NCBI RefSeq assembly: GCF_963668165.1
Contig: NZ_OY764212.1
Coordinates: 558,001 to 622,000 of the forward strand
DNA: 64,000 nt
DNA from: Marispirochaeta sp.
Lineage (GTDB): Bacteria > Spirochaetota > Spirochaetia > JC444 > Marispirochaetaceae
Direction: 5' to 3'
Shown here in pieces: positions 7,591 through 20,287 of this stretch. A model generated the notes under the pieces. The model worked only from the letters and a program-made list of their open reading frames with translations. It searched no databases and was not told where the DNA came from. The position numbers and the translations under genes are program-made. How positions within the stretch are numbered: the stretch's first letter is position 1; the number at the start of each line of letters is the position of its first letter.

Positions 7591-10500
7591 ATGCGTTATA
7601 TAGGTGATTTCCATATCCATTCTCACTACTCCCGGGCCACAAGCAAAGCACTTACACCTGAGAATCTCGATCTCTGGGGACGAAAAAAAGGAATCTCGGT
7701 AATCGGTACGGGAGATTTTACTCATCCTGTATGGATAGACGAGCTGCAGGAAAAACTGGAACCTGCCGAAGAAGGGCTATTTATCGTTAAAAAAGCACAC
7801 CGCATTGATCATGATACCGGCTCCTCCGCGTCCGATACGACAAGGTTCCTGCTTACGGCAGAGATAAGCTCAATATACAAATACAAAGGAAAGATACGGA
7901 AGGTTCACAACATCGTGTTTGCCCCCGACTTTGCTGCAGTAGTCCGCATTCAGAAAAAGATTGAAAAACTTGGAGGCAATATCAGATCGGACGGGCGTCC
8001 GATACTCGGACTTGATTCGCATGATCTTCTTGAACTCTGCCTTGAAGCCGACAATAGTATCTTTTTTGTTCCTGCTCATATTTGGACCCCGTGGTTTTCC
8101 GTTTTAGGAGCAAGATCCGGTTTCGATTCAATCACAGAATGCTTCCGAGACCTTTCCGACCATATTTTTGCCGTCGAAACAGGACTTTCATCGGATCCGC
8201 CGATGAACTGGATGTGTTCATTTCTGGATCGCTATACTCTGATTAGCAACTCGGATGCGCATTCCCCGGAAAAACTGGGAAGGGAGGCCTGCCTTTTCGA
8301 CACCGATTTTTCGTATAGTGAGATCATAGATGCTATGAAACGGGGCACAACAGCCGGATTCAGAGGAACTGTTGAGTTCTTTCCCCAAGAAGGGAAGTAT
8401 CATTATGACGGTCATCGAAAGTGCAATGTTGTATGGAATCCTCTTAAAACATTAGAACACGGCGCTATCTGCCCTGTATGCGGCAGTCCGGTTACCGTCG
8501 GAGTTCTGAACCGGGTAGCTCAGCTTGCGGACAGAAAAGATCTCAACGAACGACAGGTTCGCGATCCTTTTTACTCGCTTATCCCTCTCAAGGAGCTTAT
8601 TTCGGAGCTCGAAGGAGTTGGAGTCGCTTCAAAGAGAGTCGAAGAACGATATGCTAACTGCCTTAACCGGCTCGGGCCGGAACTTGATATATTGCTTTCT
8701 CTGGATATAAGCGATATTGAACAAACCATAGGAGAAGATCTTGCTGTTGCAATTGAACGAATGCGTAACAGACAAGTACATGTTCACGCGGGTTATGATG
8801 GAGAGTATGGCTCAGTACGGATTTGGGGCCCCGAGGATCCTCCACCCTCAAGCAAAAGAAGCCGTACAACACCTACGCTTTTCAGCGATTCAAATGCCGC
8901 TGCCCCCTTCTGTACCAAGACAAGAAATAACCGGAATACAGCCCCGAGTCCGCTGAAACTAGTTGAATTTGATCTTGCCAGGTATCAGGAACAGAAGCAG
9001 CTTGCCGTATCCGAAGTCCTGCCGCCTAATGCATCCGTAACGGAGAACAACCACGCCAAAATAGAAGACCGTAGTGGCGCTATTCCCGGATTAAATCGAG
9101 AGCAAGAGGAGGCCGCCAGCTACACCGGAGGACCAAGCCTTATTATCGCTGGTCCCGGAACAGGAAAAACCCGTACGGTAGTAGAAAAAATAGTTCAATT
9201 GGTACAGGACGGTATGATGTCCGAAACAATCGTTGCAATCACCTTCGCAAACAAAGCTGCTAATGAACTTAGAGAACGACTCCTCGGAGCAGGTGTGGAC
9301 AAAGTTGACGTTTTCACTTTTCACAGCCTTGGTCTTTCCCTATTGAAACCACACCTGTCTTTGCTCGGACGAGACGAGAATGTGCTGATTATCGATGATG
9401 AGGAGAAAATCGCTCTTCTTAAAGCGGAAAAACTTAACTCCAATGAACGCGGGAAAGAACAAATAGAGTTTGTCTCCAGAATTAAGAGCGGAATAATACC
9501 TATGCCCGATGAAGGAAGCAATGATTTTGTCTTCTTTCGCCACTATCAAGATATGCTGAAGCGTCACAACTGCTTTGATTTCGATGACCTAGTCTATCTT
9601 CCGGTACGCCTTTTTAAGAAGCATCCAGCGCTCCTGACTGATATCAGACGGTATCGGCATCTTATAATAGATGAATATCAGGATATTAATCCGACTCAAT
9701 ACAAACTGGTTCGATTGTTAGCAGAAGAAGCCGAGCTCTGTGCTGTAGGCGATCCACACCAATCCATATATGGCTTTCGCGGATCGTCGCCGGAATTTAT
9801 TAAACACTTCTCACAAGATTTTCCTCAGGCCAAAATATTCTCGCTTACCCGCAGCTATCGATGTCCAGGAATTATACTCAAGGCCTCGGCACAGGTACTA
9901 GGAACGGGAAATCCCCTGGCCGGTTTACATCCGGGGCTGAAAATCAATATCACAAAGACACCTACAGCGGCATTTGAAGCCGAACAGATAGCCCGTACGA
10001 TAGAGACACAAACAGGAGGAATGGGCTTCTTTTCCTTTGACAGCGAAGTTATACAGTCAACAGAATCGAGTAATGTGGCCTTGTCCGATATTGCCGTCCT
10101 ATGCAGGACCTCCATGCAGATGCCGTTTTTGGAGAAAGCATTCATGGATCATCGCATTCCCTACCGGGCAATTCACACAGACTCACTATTCGCAAAAGAG
10201 CCTTTTCGTACCTTCCTGAACGTTATACGGCTTTTGCTACGGAATAACTCTCTCTCGCACACCCTCATCACCACTCTAAAAAACATAGATCTCAATAAAT
10301 TGAAAACCCTTCCGTTACCTCAAACCCGAAAAGAAGCGATAGCGCTTTTCGCCGACCTTTACTGTACCGATCAAAACGATGCTGATATTCGTGAATTAAT
10401 CGATACGATGGAATCGGAAATTATTCTTTACTGGGGAGATACGGAAGATGCGCTTACCTTTGTAGAGAACGCTCGGCTTGGTTCCGGGATAGATCGTTAC

Positions 10501-10851
10501 GATCCAAGAATGCAGACAGTAAGCATAATGACTATACATGCAGCCAAAGGGCTTGAGTTCGATATTGTCTATATCCCTGGTTGTGAGGAATCACTTATGC
10601 CCTACACGCTATCCGGTACCAATGAAGTAGATATTGAAGAGGAAAAACGGCTTCTATATGTAGCGATGACACGTGCAAAGCAACATCTTATCTTTACCCA
10701 TGCACAAACACGGGTAATCTTCGGAAAAAAAAGAGAACAGACAGCAAGTCCGTTTCTTCTGGCGATTGAAGAAGCATTATTAAACCGGCAAGAAATTGAG
10801 TCTGATCGGAAGGCACAAAAGCTGGTTCAACAGTTATCCTTGTTTGATTAA
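7591..10851 (+). CDS. PHP-domain / zinc-ribbon / UvrD-type helicase fusion
   Basis: Large 1086-residue DNA-processing protein. Residues 1-400 form a PHP phosphoesterase domain with its metal ligands visible (HIHSH near 8-12, GTGDFTHP, AEIS, RKVHNI, LDSHD, PAHIW, SNSDAHS), followed by a CxnCPVCG zinc site at about 275-300. Residues about 505-1086 are a UvrD/Rep superfamily 1 helicase: Walker A GPGTGKT at about 521, Walker B LIIDEYQD, DPHQSIYGFRGS, SYRCP, MTIHAAKGLEFD and LLYVAMTRAK. All helicase motifs look intact. The PHP part resembles the stand-alone TIGR00375 family. A coupled helicase-nuclease role in repair is inferred, not shown. It stands alone; ATG is preceded by no clear Shine-Dalgarno. 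Confidence 0.88.
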   Translation: MRYIGDFHIHSHYSRATSKALTPENLDLWGRKKGISVIGTGDFTHPVWIDELQEKLEPAEEGLFIVKKAHRIDHDTGSSASDTTRFLLTAEISSIYKYKGKIRKVHNIVFAPDFAAVVRIQKKIEKLGGNIRSDGRPILGLDSHDLLELCLEADNSIFFVPAHIWTPWFSVLGARSGFDSITECFRDLSDHIFAVETGLSSDPPMNWMCSFLDRYTLISNSDAHSPEKLGREACLFDTDFSYSEIIDAMKRGTTAGFRGTVEFFPQEGKYHYDGHRKCNVVWNPLKTLEHGAICPVCGSPVTVGVLNRVAQLADRKDLNERQVRDPFYSLIPLKELISELEGVGVASKRVEERYANCLNRLGPELDILLSLDISDIEQTIGEDLAVAIERMRNRQVHVHAGYDGEYGSVRIWGPEDPPPSSKRSRTTPTLFSDSNAAAPFCTKTRNNRNTAPSPLKLVEFDLARYQEQKQLAVSEVLPPNASVTENNHAKIEDRSGAIPGLNREQEEAASYTGGPSLIIAGPGTGKTRTVVEKIVQLVQDGMMSETIVAITFANKAANELRERLLGAGVDKVDVFTFHSLGLSLLKPHLSLLGRDENVLIIDDEEKIALLKAEKLNSNERGKEQIEFVSRIKSGIIPMPDEGSNDFVFFRHYQDMLKRHNCFDFDDLVYLPVRLFKKHPALLTDIRRYRHLIIDEYQDINPTQYKLVRLLAEEAELCAVGDPHQSIYGFRGSSPEFIKHFSQDFPQAKIFSLTRSYRCPGIILKASAQVLGTGNPLAGLHPGLKINITKTPTAAFEAEQIARTIETQTGGMGFFSFDSEVIQSTESSNVALSDIAVLCRTSMQMPFLEKAFMDHRIPYRAIHTDSLFAKEPFRTFLNVIRLLLRNNSLSHTLITTLKNIDLNKLKTLPLPQTRKEAIALFADLYCTDQNDADIRELIDTMESEIILYWGDTEDALTFVENARLGSGIDRYDPRMQTVSIMTIHAAKGLEFDIVYIPGCEESLMPYTLSGTNEVDIEEEKRLLYVAMTRAKQHLIFTHAQTRVIFGKKREQTASPFLLAIEEALLNRQEIESDRKAQKLVQQLSLFD

Positions 10852-10971
10852 AATTGACGCTTATTTGTAAACAGGAATATTATCTCGTAAATCCTTTATG
10901 AATAGGTGACCTGTCTTCATTGTCAGTGTATACAGGCATAAAAGATTCCGGGTAATGCTCTAGGCTTAAAA

Positions 10972-11400
10972 CGGGAAGCATCCCTACCCGTTGTTCGCTC
11001 AGTTCAGGGCGCAGTCAGCACCACGGAGTTCTTTCTTGCCGGGGCCGTCCTAATTACAGTGTTCATTACAGTCTACGTCGGTTTAGGCGGACTACGATCA
11101 ATAGCCTGGACAGATCTGATATAAGAATTGATGATGGTCATCTTTACCTTAACAGCCTTTCTTATCACCTCAAGCAAAGACCGAGGATTTATTGCAATCC
11201 ATAAAGCACTGCTGAAAGAGAGTCCGAAGCGTCTTTCCCGTCCGGGTGCAGGCAGCGGACTCGTCCCTGGGGTTTGGATACATGGTGCTCTGGTTTTTTG
11301 CCGTCCCGATGTTTCCTCAGCTTAACTCTTTATGGCCAGTGAAGACAAACACGCGCTTAAGTTGACGGTTACGACTCATTTTCGGTCGCCATCGGGGTGC
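10972..11400 (+). pseudogene. Broken sodium:solute symporter (SSS family)
   Basis: The middle of an SSS-type permease can be read through three lesions. One block reads LITVFITVYVGLGGLRSIAWTD; the next codon but two is TAA at 11122-11124, where a glutamine is usual, and the same frame continues MMVIFTLTAFLITSS. A frameshift near 11270 leads to LWFFAVPMFPQL, and a second shift to MASEDKHALK, the loop after that helix. Both ends of the protein are missing (normally about 480-550 residues). It is plainly dead. It lies between the helicase gene and a palindrome cluster. Confidence 0.7.
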
Positions 11401-11493
11401 CGCCCCCGGCTCCACTCTGCCCAGCATCTTCCGCGGTGAGCGGAAGTGCAAGCCGGCCTTTTCTTTTGTCCTCTGGACAGGCGACGGTCTTCA

Positions 11494-11760
11494 GGAGCTT
11501 TTAGCTCCTTCGACTACCCGGCGTGTTCCTCGTCGCTGGCGCTCCTGCGGTACACGCCTTATCTTCGACGTCTGTTGCCGTACAATCGTGACGCCAGGCT
11601 CCGGCCGGCGGAAACTTTCAGTTTCCCTGCCCCCCCGGGCGTTCCTCGTCGCTGCCGCTCCTGCGGTACGCCCTCGGTCTTCACAGTATGGAACCGGGCG
11701 TTTGCCTTCGGCAAGCCGCCCTCGTTCCCCGCGCGTTCCTCGCTTCGCTGCGGTACGCGC
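11494..11760. repeat. Cluster of related GC-rich palindromes downstream of 5S
   Basis: Three copies of one element, at 11520-11558, 11637-11673 and 11731-11760, share the interior gttcctcg and ctgcggtac but have different terminal stems: ggcgtg/cacgcc, gggcgt/acgccc and gcgcgt/acgcgc. The stem bases change together, so pairing is conserved. The third copy lacks about 9 internal bases. Two other perfect hairpins lie between them: ggagct-ttt-agctcc (11494-11508) and ggaaact-ttc-agtttcc (11610-11626). No gene is visible; open frames across the region follow from GC-rich composition. Confidence 0.65.
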
Positions 11761-11771
11761 GGTACAAAAAA

Positions 11772-11885
11772 AAGCCAGGCGACGTCCTACTCTCCCGCTA
11801 TTCGCAGTACCATCGGCGCTGAAGGGCTTAACTTCCGTGTTCGACATGGGAACGGGTGGATCCCCTTCGCTAAGGTCACCTGGCA
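11772..11885 (-). rRNA. 5S ribosomal RNA
   Basis: The minus strand reads from gccaggtgacc at the 5' end to gtcgcctggc at the 3' end, which pair as helix I. The internal segment with tgttcgaacacg-like arms (acttccgtgttcgacatggg on the plus strand) is the conserved 5S core. Length about 114 bases. Last gene of the rRNA operon, about 230 bases after 23S. Ends are approximate. Confidence 0.9.
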
Positions 11886-11938
11886 ATAATTATTACCGTT
11901 TACAAACTGTAAGCTTTGACACTCACTGTTTATTTGTG

Positions 11939-12080
11939 CGTTTACCTTTCGGTAAACTATGTTATATGTCTTTCGACGATGGAGCACACCGGTCGTTTTT
12001 ACCGCCTATTTCAAAAGCAGGGTCTCCCTGGTTTTGAAATTACGTACGGCTAAGGGAAGTCCGTAGAGTACTCTCTACGG
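11939..12080 (-). other. 23S-5S spacer hairpins
   Basis: The spacer (11886-12112) holds three stable stems: gtttacc-tttc-ggtaaac (11939-11956), a two-part hairpin with arms atttcaaaa/ttttgaaat around caggg-tct-ccctg (12008-12040), and ccgtagag-tact-ctctacgg (12061-12080). They may act in RNase processing of the precursor; none has a T run. Confidence 0.5.
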
Positions 12081-12112
12081 GCGACCGTAAAAAGAGGAGC
12101 ACACAATAATAT

Positions 12113-15134
<3,022 letters not shown>

Positions 15135-15402
15135 ATATTAGTTTGTGCTCCTTCCTCTGTTTTTGCGGTCACCGCTGTCGCCTACGACAGCGTCTCCCTT
15201 GGCACCTTCGGCAGATTCAGAGCCGACAAAGCCGTCTTTTCGCTGCGCGATGGTACCTTCAGGTTTTTATAACCACACCCGGAATTCCCCTATGTGGTGC
15301 AACTACTTCCCGTTTCGTCGCACCGGTATATTCCGGTTCTCTATGTCAAAAGATCAAAAAAATTAACCGCCTCAATATTCTTTTCAACGGTTATTAACAG
15401 TA

Positions 15403-15476
<74 letters not shown>

Positions 15477-15603
15477 TTTATAAATAGAAAAGGGCGAAGA
15501 GACTGTTTCTTTTCAAAAAAGCGGGTTCCATCAAGTTGTGTCGTCAAGCAAAAGCTGTTACTGATCTTTTCCTCAGTAACGCGTTCCTTTTCCTCTCTCG
15601 TAG

Positions 15604-17128
<1,525 letters not shown>

Positions 17129-17493
17129 TATAAATAAGACTCAATTAAGAGCCTCCTTAATTTACCACTTCTAAAGTCCGATTACTCAAATATTTCGCTT
17201 CCGCTTTCGACTATTTATTGGAATCAATCAAAGGTTCCCGCTTCTTTTATTCTACCCTTTCTGCGTTTCCGCATCCAGATAAAAAAACGGTCTTCTTCGC
17301 CCCTTCTCTTTTCGCAGGTTTTCGCAACACCTCTTCCCGTCGCCCAAGGCCGTGCAGCTTCCCTTTCGCCGCACCGTTCCCCTTTTCTCTTCTCGTACCA
17401 AGAGGGCCGGATTCACTGTTACCCGTATTACAAAGATCATTTCACGCTTCCGCTCCCCAGTGCTCATCACCCCAGCGCTTCAGCGTGATCGCA

Positions 17494-17522
17494 GTTATAC
17501 CATCACCGCTAATTTGTGTCAA
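17494..17522 (-). promoter_or_regulatory. rRNA promoter (proximal)
   Basis: TTGACA (17517-17522), 17-base spacer, TATAAC (17494-17499) on the minus strand, about 360 bases before the 16S 5' end. One mismatch to the sigma-70 consensus. Confidence 0.8.
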
Positions 17523-17557
17523 CCCGGTTTTTTCCGGATTTTGTAGAAAAGACAGCA

Positions 17558-17591
17558 ACTGATTCGACTGCTAAAGCAGAACCGAATCAGT
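17558..17591 (-). other. Hairpin between the two rRNA promoters
   Basis: actgattcg (17558-17566) pairs with cgaatcagt (17583-17591), enclosing ctgc-taaa-gcag. No proper T run on either side. It could be a weak terminator for the genes upstream or a leader structure of the distal rRNA transcript. Confidence 0.4.
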
Positions 17592-17670
17592 GTCAGTTTA
17601 GTAAAAACTAGATGAACTATACTCAGTTGACTGGCTCTTAAGACACTCCCTGTTTTTGGGAACGAAGATA

Positions 17671-17699
17671 ACTATAGTTAAAACGGTACATCGTGTCAA
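17671..17699 (-). promoter_or_regulatory. rRNA promoter (distal)
   Basis: TTGACA (17694-17699), 17-base spacer, TATAGT (17671-17676) on the minus strand, 177 bases upstream of the proximal promoter and just past the stop of the HAD gene. Tandem promoters are usual for rRNA operons. Confidence 0.75.
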
Positions 17700-17703
17700 G
17701 CGT

Positions 17704-18501
17704 TTATTCAGTCCCTTTGTGTGCCGTCAGGATAATCTCTGCCGCTTCGGCAAATCCCTCTCCATGGGATGTCCTGGTCACAAACGAGGGAGGATTTTTC
17801 ATTACTTCAAGAAAGGTGCGGATATTTTCCACTCCACAGGAAAGAGGAAAATATGAGAACATGGGCTCGTCATTTGGAGAATCACCACAGAAAAAAACAC
17901 GCTCTCTTTGTTCCCGATCAGTCAAGGTATAGTGTTTTGAGAGGAGCTCCCGGGCCATATCCAGCTTACTGTAATCACCAAACCAGGTGTTTACATGAAT
18001 AGAACTGATTTTTGCGATTGCACCTTTCTGCTCGCACAGTTCTTTTATTTTAACCGCAGTGTCCATACCAAAACGGGGCGGGTCTTCTGCAAAATCAAAA
18101 GCAAGATCGAACCAGCGAAAAGCCTGATCCTTCGCCACTTTCAGTCCGGAAATTTTCCCCAGGACAAAATCACGTATTCCATCAAGTTTACGCTTAACTT
18201 CTTCGCCGGCAACGGAGGAATGCAGTGAAAGGTCGTAGCCTCCTGCGGTCCTCAGCATGGCGAAAGCCCCGTTTTCTCCAATCACCGCGTCCACCGGCCA
18301 CTGACGGATAATCATGTCGCACCACCCTGCGGGCCGGCCGGTAACAGGAATGACCTTGACTCCGGTCTGGTATAATCTCCATAGAGCATTATAGGCTTGA
18401 GCAAGAAGAAAGCCGTTCCTGGTAAGGGTATCATCAATATCACATAAAACAAAACCGATCCGGCGGGAGGTACTCTCAGGAAGGGCCGCTATCGGCTGCA
18501 T
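17704..18501 (-). CDS. HAD-superfamily hydrolase (HAD-IIB type)
   Basis: Probable sugar-phosphate phosphatase of 265 residues. Motif I is CDIDDTLT (about 21-28), motif II VTGR (about 54-57), motif III a lysine near 120-130, and motif IV FFCGDSPNDEPMF (about 205-217), so all catalytic residues are present. The cap between motifs II and III fits type IIB, the class of Cof, mannosyl-3-phosphoglycerate and sucrose phosphatases. It follows the pgsA-like gene after 3 bases and is probably in its operon. Substrate not known. Confidence 0.8.
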   Translation of the reverse strand: MQPIAALPESTSRRIGFVLCDIDDTLTRNGFLLAQAYNALWRLYQTGVKVIPVTGRPAGWCDMIIRQWPVDAVIGENGAFAMLRTAGGYDLSLHSSVAGEEVKRKLDGIRDFVLGKISGLKVAKDQAFRWFDLAFDFAEDPPRFGMDTAVKIKELCEQKGAIAKISSIHVNTWFGDYSKLDMARELLSKHYTLTDREQRERVFFCGDSPNDEPMFSYFPLSCGVENIRTFLEVMKNPPSFVTRTSHGEGFAEAAEIILTAHKGTE

Positions 18502-18504
18502 TCC

Positions 18505-19095
18505 CTACTCCTGAAAAGTATCGCGGAGTACAGGTAAAGCAGCCTTCAGATAGGTTATAAAAGACGCTACAGACGCTACTGCCGCTAAAATGAATATAGA
18601 AAGAGTAAATCTCTCAAAAAGATACAAGTAGGAGGAAAAAAGATTCAGCCGCAGGGCCGAAACAGTCACAAGGCCCAGGACACCCGCTATAGCGTAGGTT
18701 ACAGCCTTCAATTTCCCCCAGATACTCGCTGCCATGGCAACACCCTTTCTGATCAGCACCATCCTTAGAAAGGTTATTGAAAACTCCCGGTACAATAAGA
18801 CCGCGAGGATAACAACAGGCATAATGCCGACGGCCGCAAAACAGATAAAATAGGTAATACGGCTCAGGACATCGGCAAAAGGGTCTAGAACTTTTCCCAA
18901 GTCTGAAACAAGATTGTACTTTCGAGCTATGTAACCATCAAGAACATCGGAACTCTCTATAAGCAGATAGAGCAGCCATATTATGATCGTTGCGGGGAGC
19001 GTCAAAGCGGCAGACCAGTCAGGAGCAAGAAAAAATACCAAAAACAGCGGGGTAATGATAATCCGCAAAACGGTCAGTTTATTCGGTAGGTTCAT
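18505..19095 (-). CDS. CDP-alcohol phosphatidyltransferase (PgsA-like)
   Basis: Integral membrane enzyme that joins a CDP-diacylglycerol to an alcohol, most likely glycerol 3-phosphate for phosphatidylglycerol. The signature D-x2-DG-x2-AR-x8-G-x3-D-x3-D is complete in SDVLDGYIARKY followed by GKVLDPFAD (about residues 49-75). The 196-residue length and start MNLPNKLTVLRIIITP match PgsA. Several hydrophobic helices follow. It shares an operon with the downstream HAD phosphatase; a phosphatidylglycerophosphate phosphatase role for that protein is tempting but unsupported, since it is of a different HAD class. Confidence 0.82.
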   Translation of the reverse strand: MNLPNKLTVLRIIITPLFLVFFLAPDWSAALTLPATIIIWLLYLLIESSDVLDGYIARKYNLVSDLGKVLDPFADVLSRITYFICFAAVGIMPVVILAVLLYREFSITFLRMVLIRKGVAMAASIWGKLKAVTYAIAGVLGLVTVSALRLNLFSSYLYLFERFTLSIFILAAVASVASFITYLKAALPVLRDTFQE

Positions 19096-19181
19096 ACAGA
19101 AACCCTATAGCGCGGGGATTTTATTGTCAATAAGAGAATACTGGGAGTTCGATGTAAAGCAGGACCGGAAAGATGGTCAGA

Positions 19182-19472
19182 TTAAACAACATGAACGTCA
19201 AATTCATCCAGCAGCGCAATGTAACGTTTGTTCCTTGCAAAGCGGTAGAGTACTTTGTACCCTTGGGAAACTTTTTTTCGCAAAATGGTCCTGAGCGCAC
19301 AATCCATATCTCGGGCGGAATCATACAGATGTACCTTTTCCCGTCCCGCATTGGGTTCTCGACCCCACACCACTGTAAGCGCGTATTCGGTAAAGAGGTT
19401 TCCCTGCCTGTCATGTACCGAGTAATACCAGAAACTTCCTTTGGCGTCTTCCTTAAAAAAGGTAATTATCAT
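19182..19472 (-). CDS. Small WGR-domain-like protein
   Basis: A 96-residue protein whose centre reads TVVWGREPNAGREKVHLYD, then a helix ending ILRKKVSQGYKVLYRF. That is the pattern of the WGR domain, a nucleic-acid-binding fold found in PARPs and in small stand-alone bacterial proteins: a beta strand with WGR, and a helix with the K-x-x-GY-K motif. No other domain is present. No strong ribosome site precedes the ATG. It lies between pgsA and a membrane protein on the same strand. Function unknown. Confidence 0.6.
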   Translation of the reverse strand: MIITFFKEDAKGSFWYYSVHDRQGNLFTEYALTVVWGREPNAGREKVHLYDSARDMDCALRTILRKKVSQGYKVLYRFARNKRYIALLDEFDVHVV

Positions 19473-19524
19473 TCAGTTCAAGTATCGGACTATTTTGCGG
19501 TAAATAATAGAGCTTCCGCGCCAT

Positions 19525-20259
19525 TTATTTTAAGGATCCCTGCCCGGAAACAAAGGAAGCATAGTCTATGGAATAGGAACGAAGTAAATGCATGAAGAAA
19601 GGGCCTGCACTCCGTGTTTCTTTTTGGAGAATTCTCAGATCAAATATAGGATCAGAAAGCAGCAAAGGAAGTTTCATGCCAGGCTTCTCCCGAAAATCAG
19701 GCAGGGTCAGGACTGCCCCGGATTCCTGTACCAACTGATGTGCAAAGATATAATCCTGACGCGGCCACGGCAGATAGGGAGACAAAACAATCAATTCGGC
19801 GTTAAGATAGAAGCGGTTACTCTGTAATTTCAGCAATTCTGCTTTGCCTTGCCAGCTGATTTCCAGAACACCCCCAGTATCAGAAATCCTCAGAACAGAG
19901 ACCCGCAGTTCGTTCGTGTGTACAGGTATACCCGGTTCACTTTGAATTTGCAGATATACAAGCACATACAGTAACGACAACAGCACTGCAACCGGAGGCA
20001 GGACCGCAAGGGGAAACCGGCCGATCAGGAATCCAGTAGCTGCTGAGCCGGTAAAGGGTAAAGCAAAAAGAGCGGGTGCAGAAAGAAAACCCGATGAAAA
20101 AACAATCCCGGCGCTGAAGGCAAGCAAAGAAATACTGAGCAGAAGGGCAAAGCCGGCGGTGCCGCTCTTTTTTTTCGCGGCCCTCTTCCGTAGAAAACCC
20201 AGAGAACAGCCCAGCGCAGCGCCCGAGATATACACCCAGAAAAAGGTATTCTCCAGCAT
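19525..20259 (-). CDS. Hypothetical membrane protein
   Basis: I do not recognise the family. The 244 residues show a hydrophobic N-terminal half with about four membrane segments (near 5-20, 35-55, 60-80, 88-106), separated by a Lys/Arg-rich RKRAAKKK turn at about 24-31, and a soluble C-terminal half of mixed alpha/beta character from about residue 110. The gene follows the M32 peptidase after 28 bases and is likely co-transcribed with thrS and the peptidase. Confidence 0.6.
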   Translation of the reverse strand: MLENTFFWVYISGAALGCSLGFLRKRAAKKKSGTAGFALLLSISLLAFSAGIVFSSGFLSAPALFALPFTGSAATGFLIGRFPLAVLPPVAVLLSLLYVLVYLQIQSEPGIPVHTNELRVSVLRISDTGGVLEISWQGKAELLKLQSNRFYLNAELIVLSPYLPWPRQDYIFAHQLVQESGAVLTLPDFREKPGMKLPLLLSDPIFDLRILQKETRSAGPFFMHLLRSYSIDYASFVSGQGSLK

Positions 20260-20287
20260 GTCCAGTCACACTCCTTCCGGATTTGAA

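Noticed and set aside
11446..12037. Overlapping open frames of 130-150 codons between the symporter remnant and the rRNA genes
   Set aside because: They run through the palindrome cluster and the 5S gene, are rich in Arg and Pro from GC-rich repeats, and have no ribosome sites.
19173..19595. A 140-codon open frame opposite the WGR-like gene
   Set aside because: Antisense shadow; the WGR-like motif is on the minus strand and this frame shows no family pattern.
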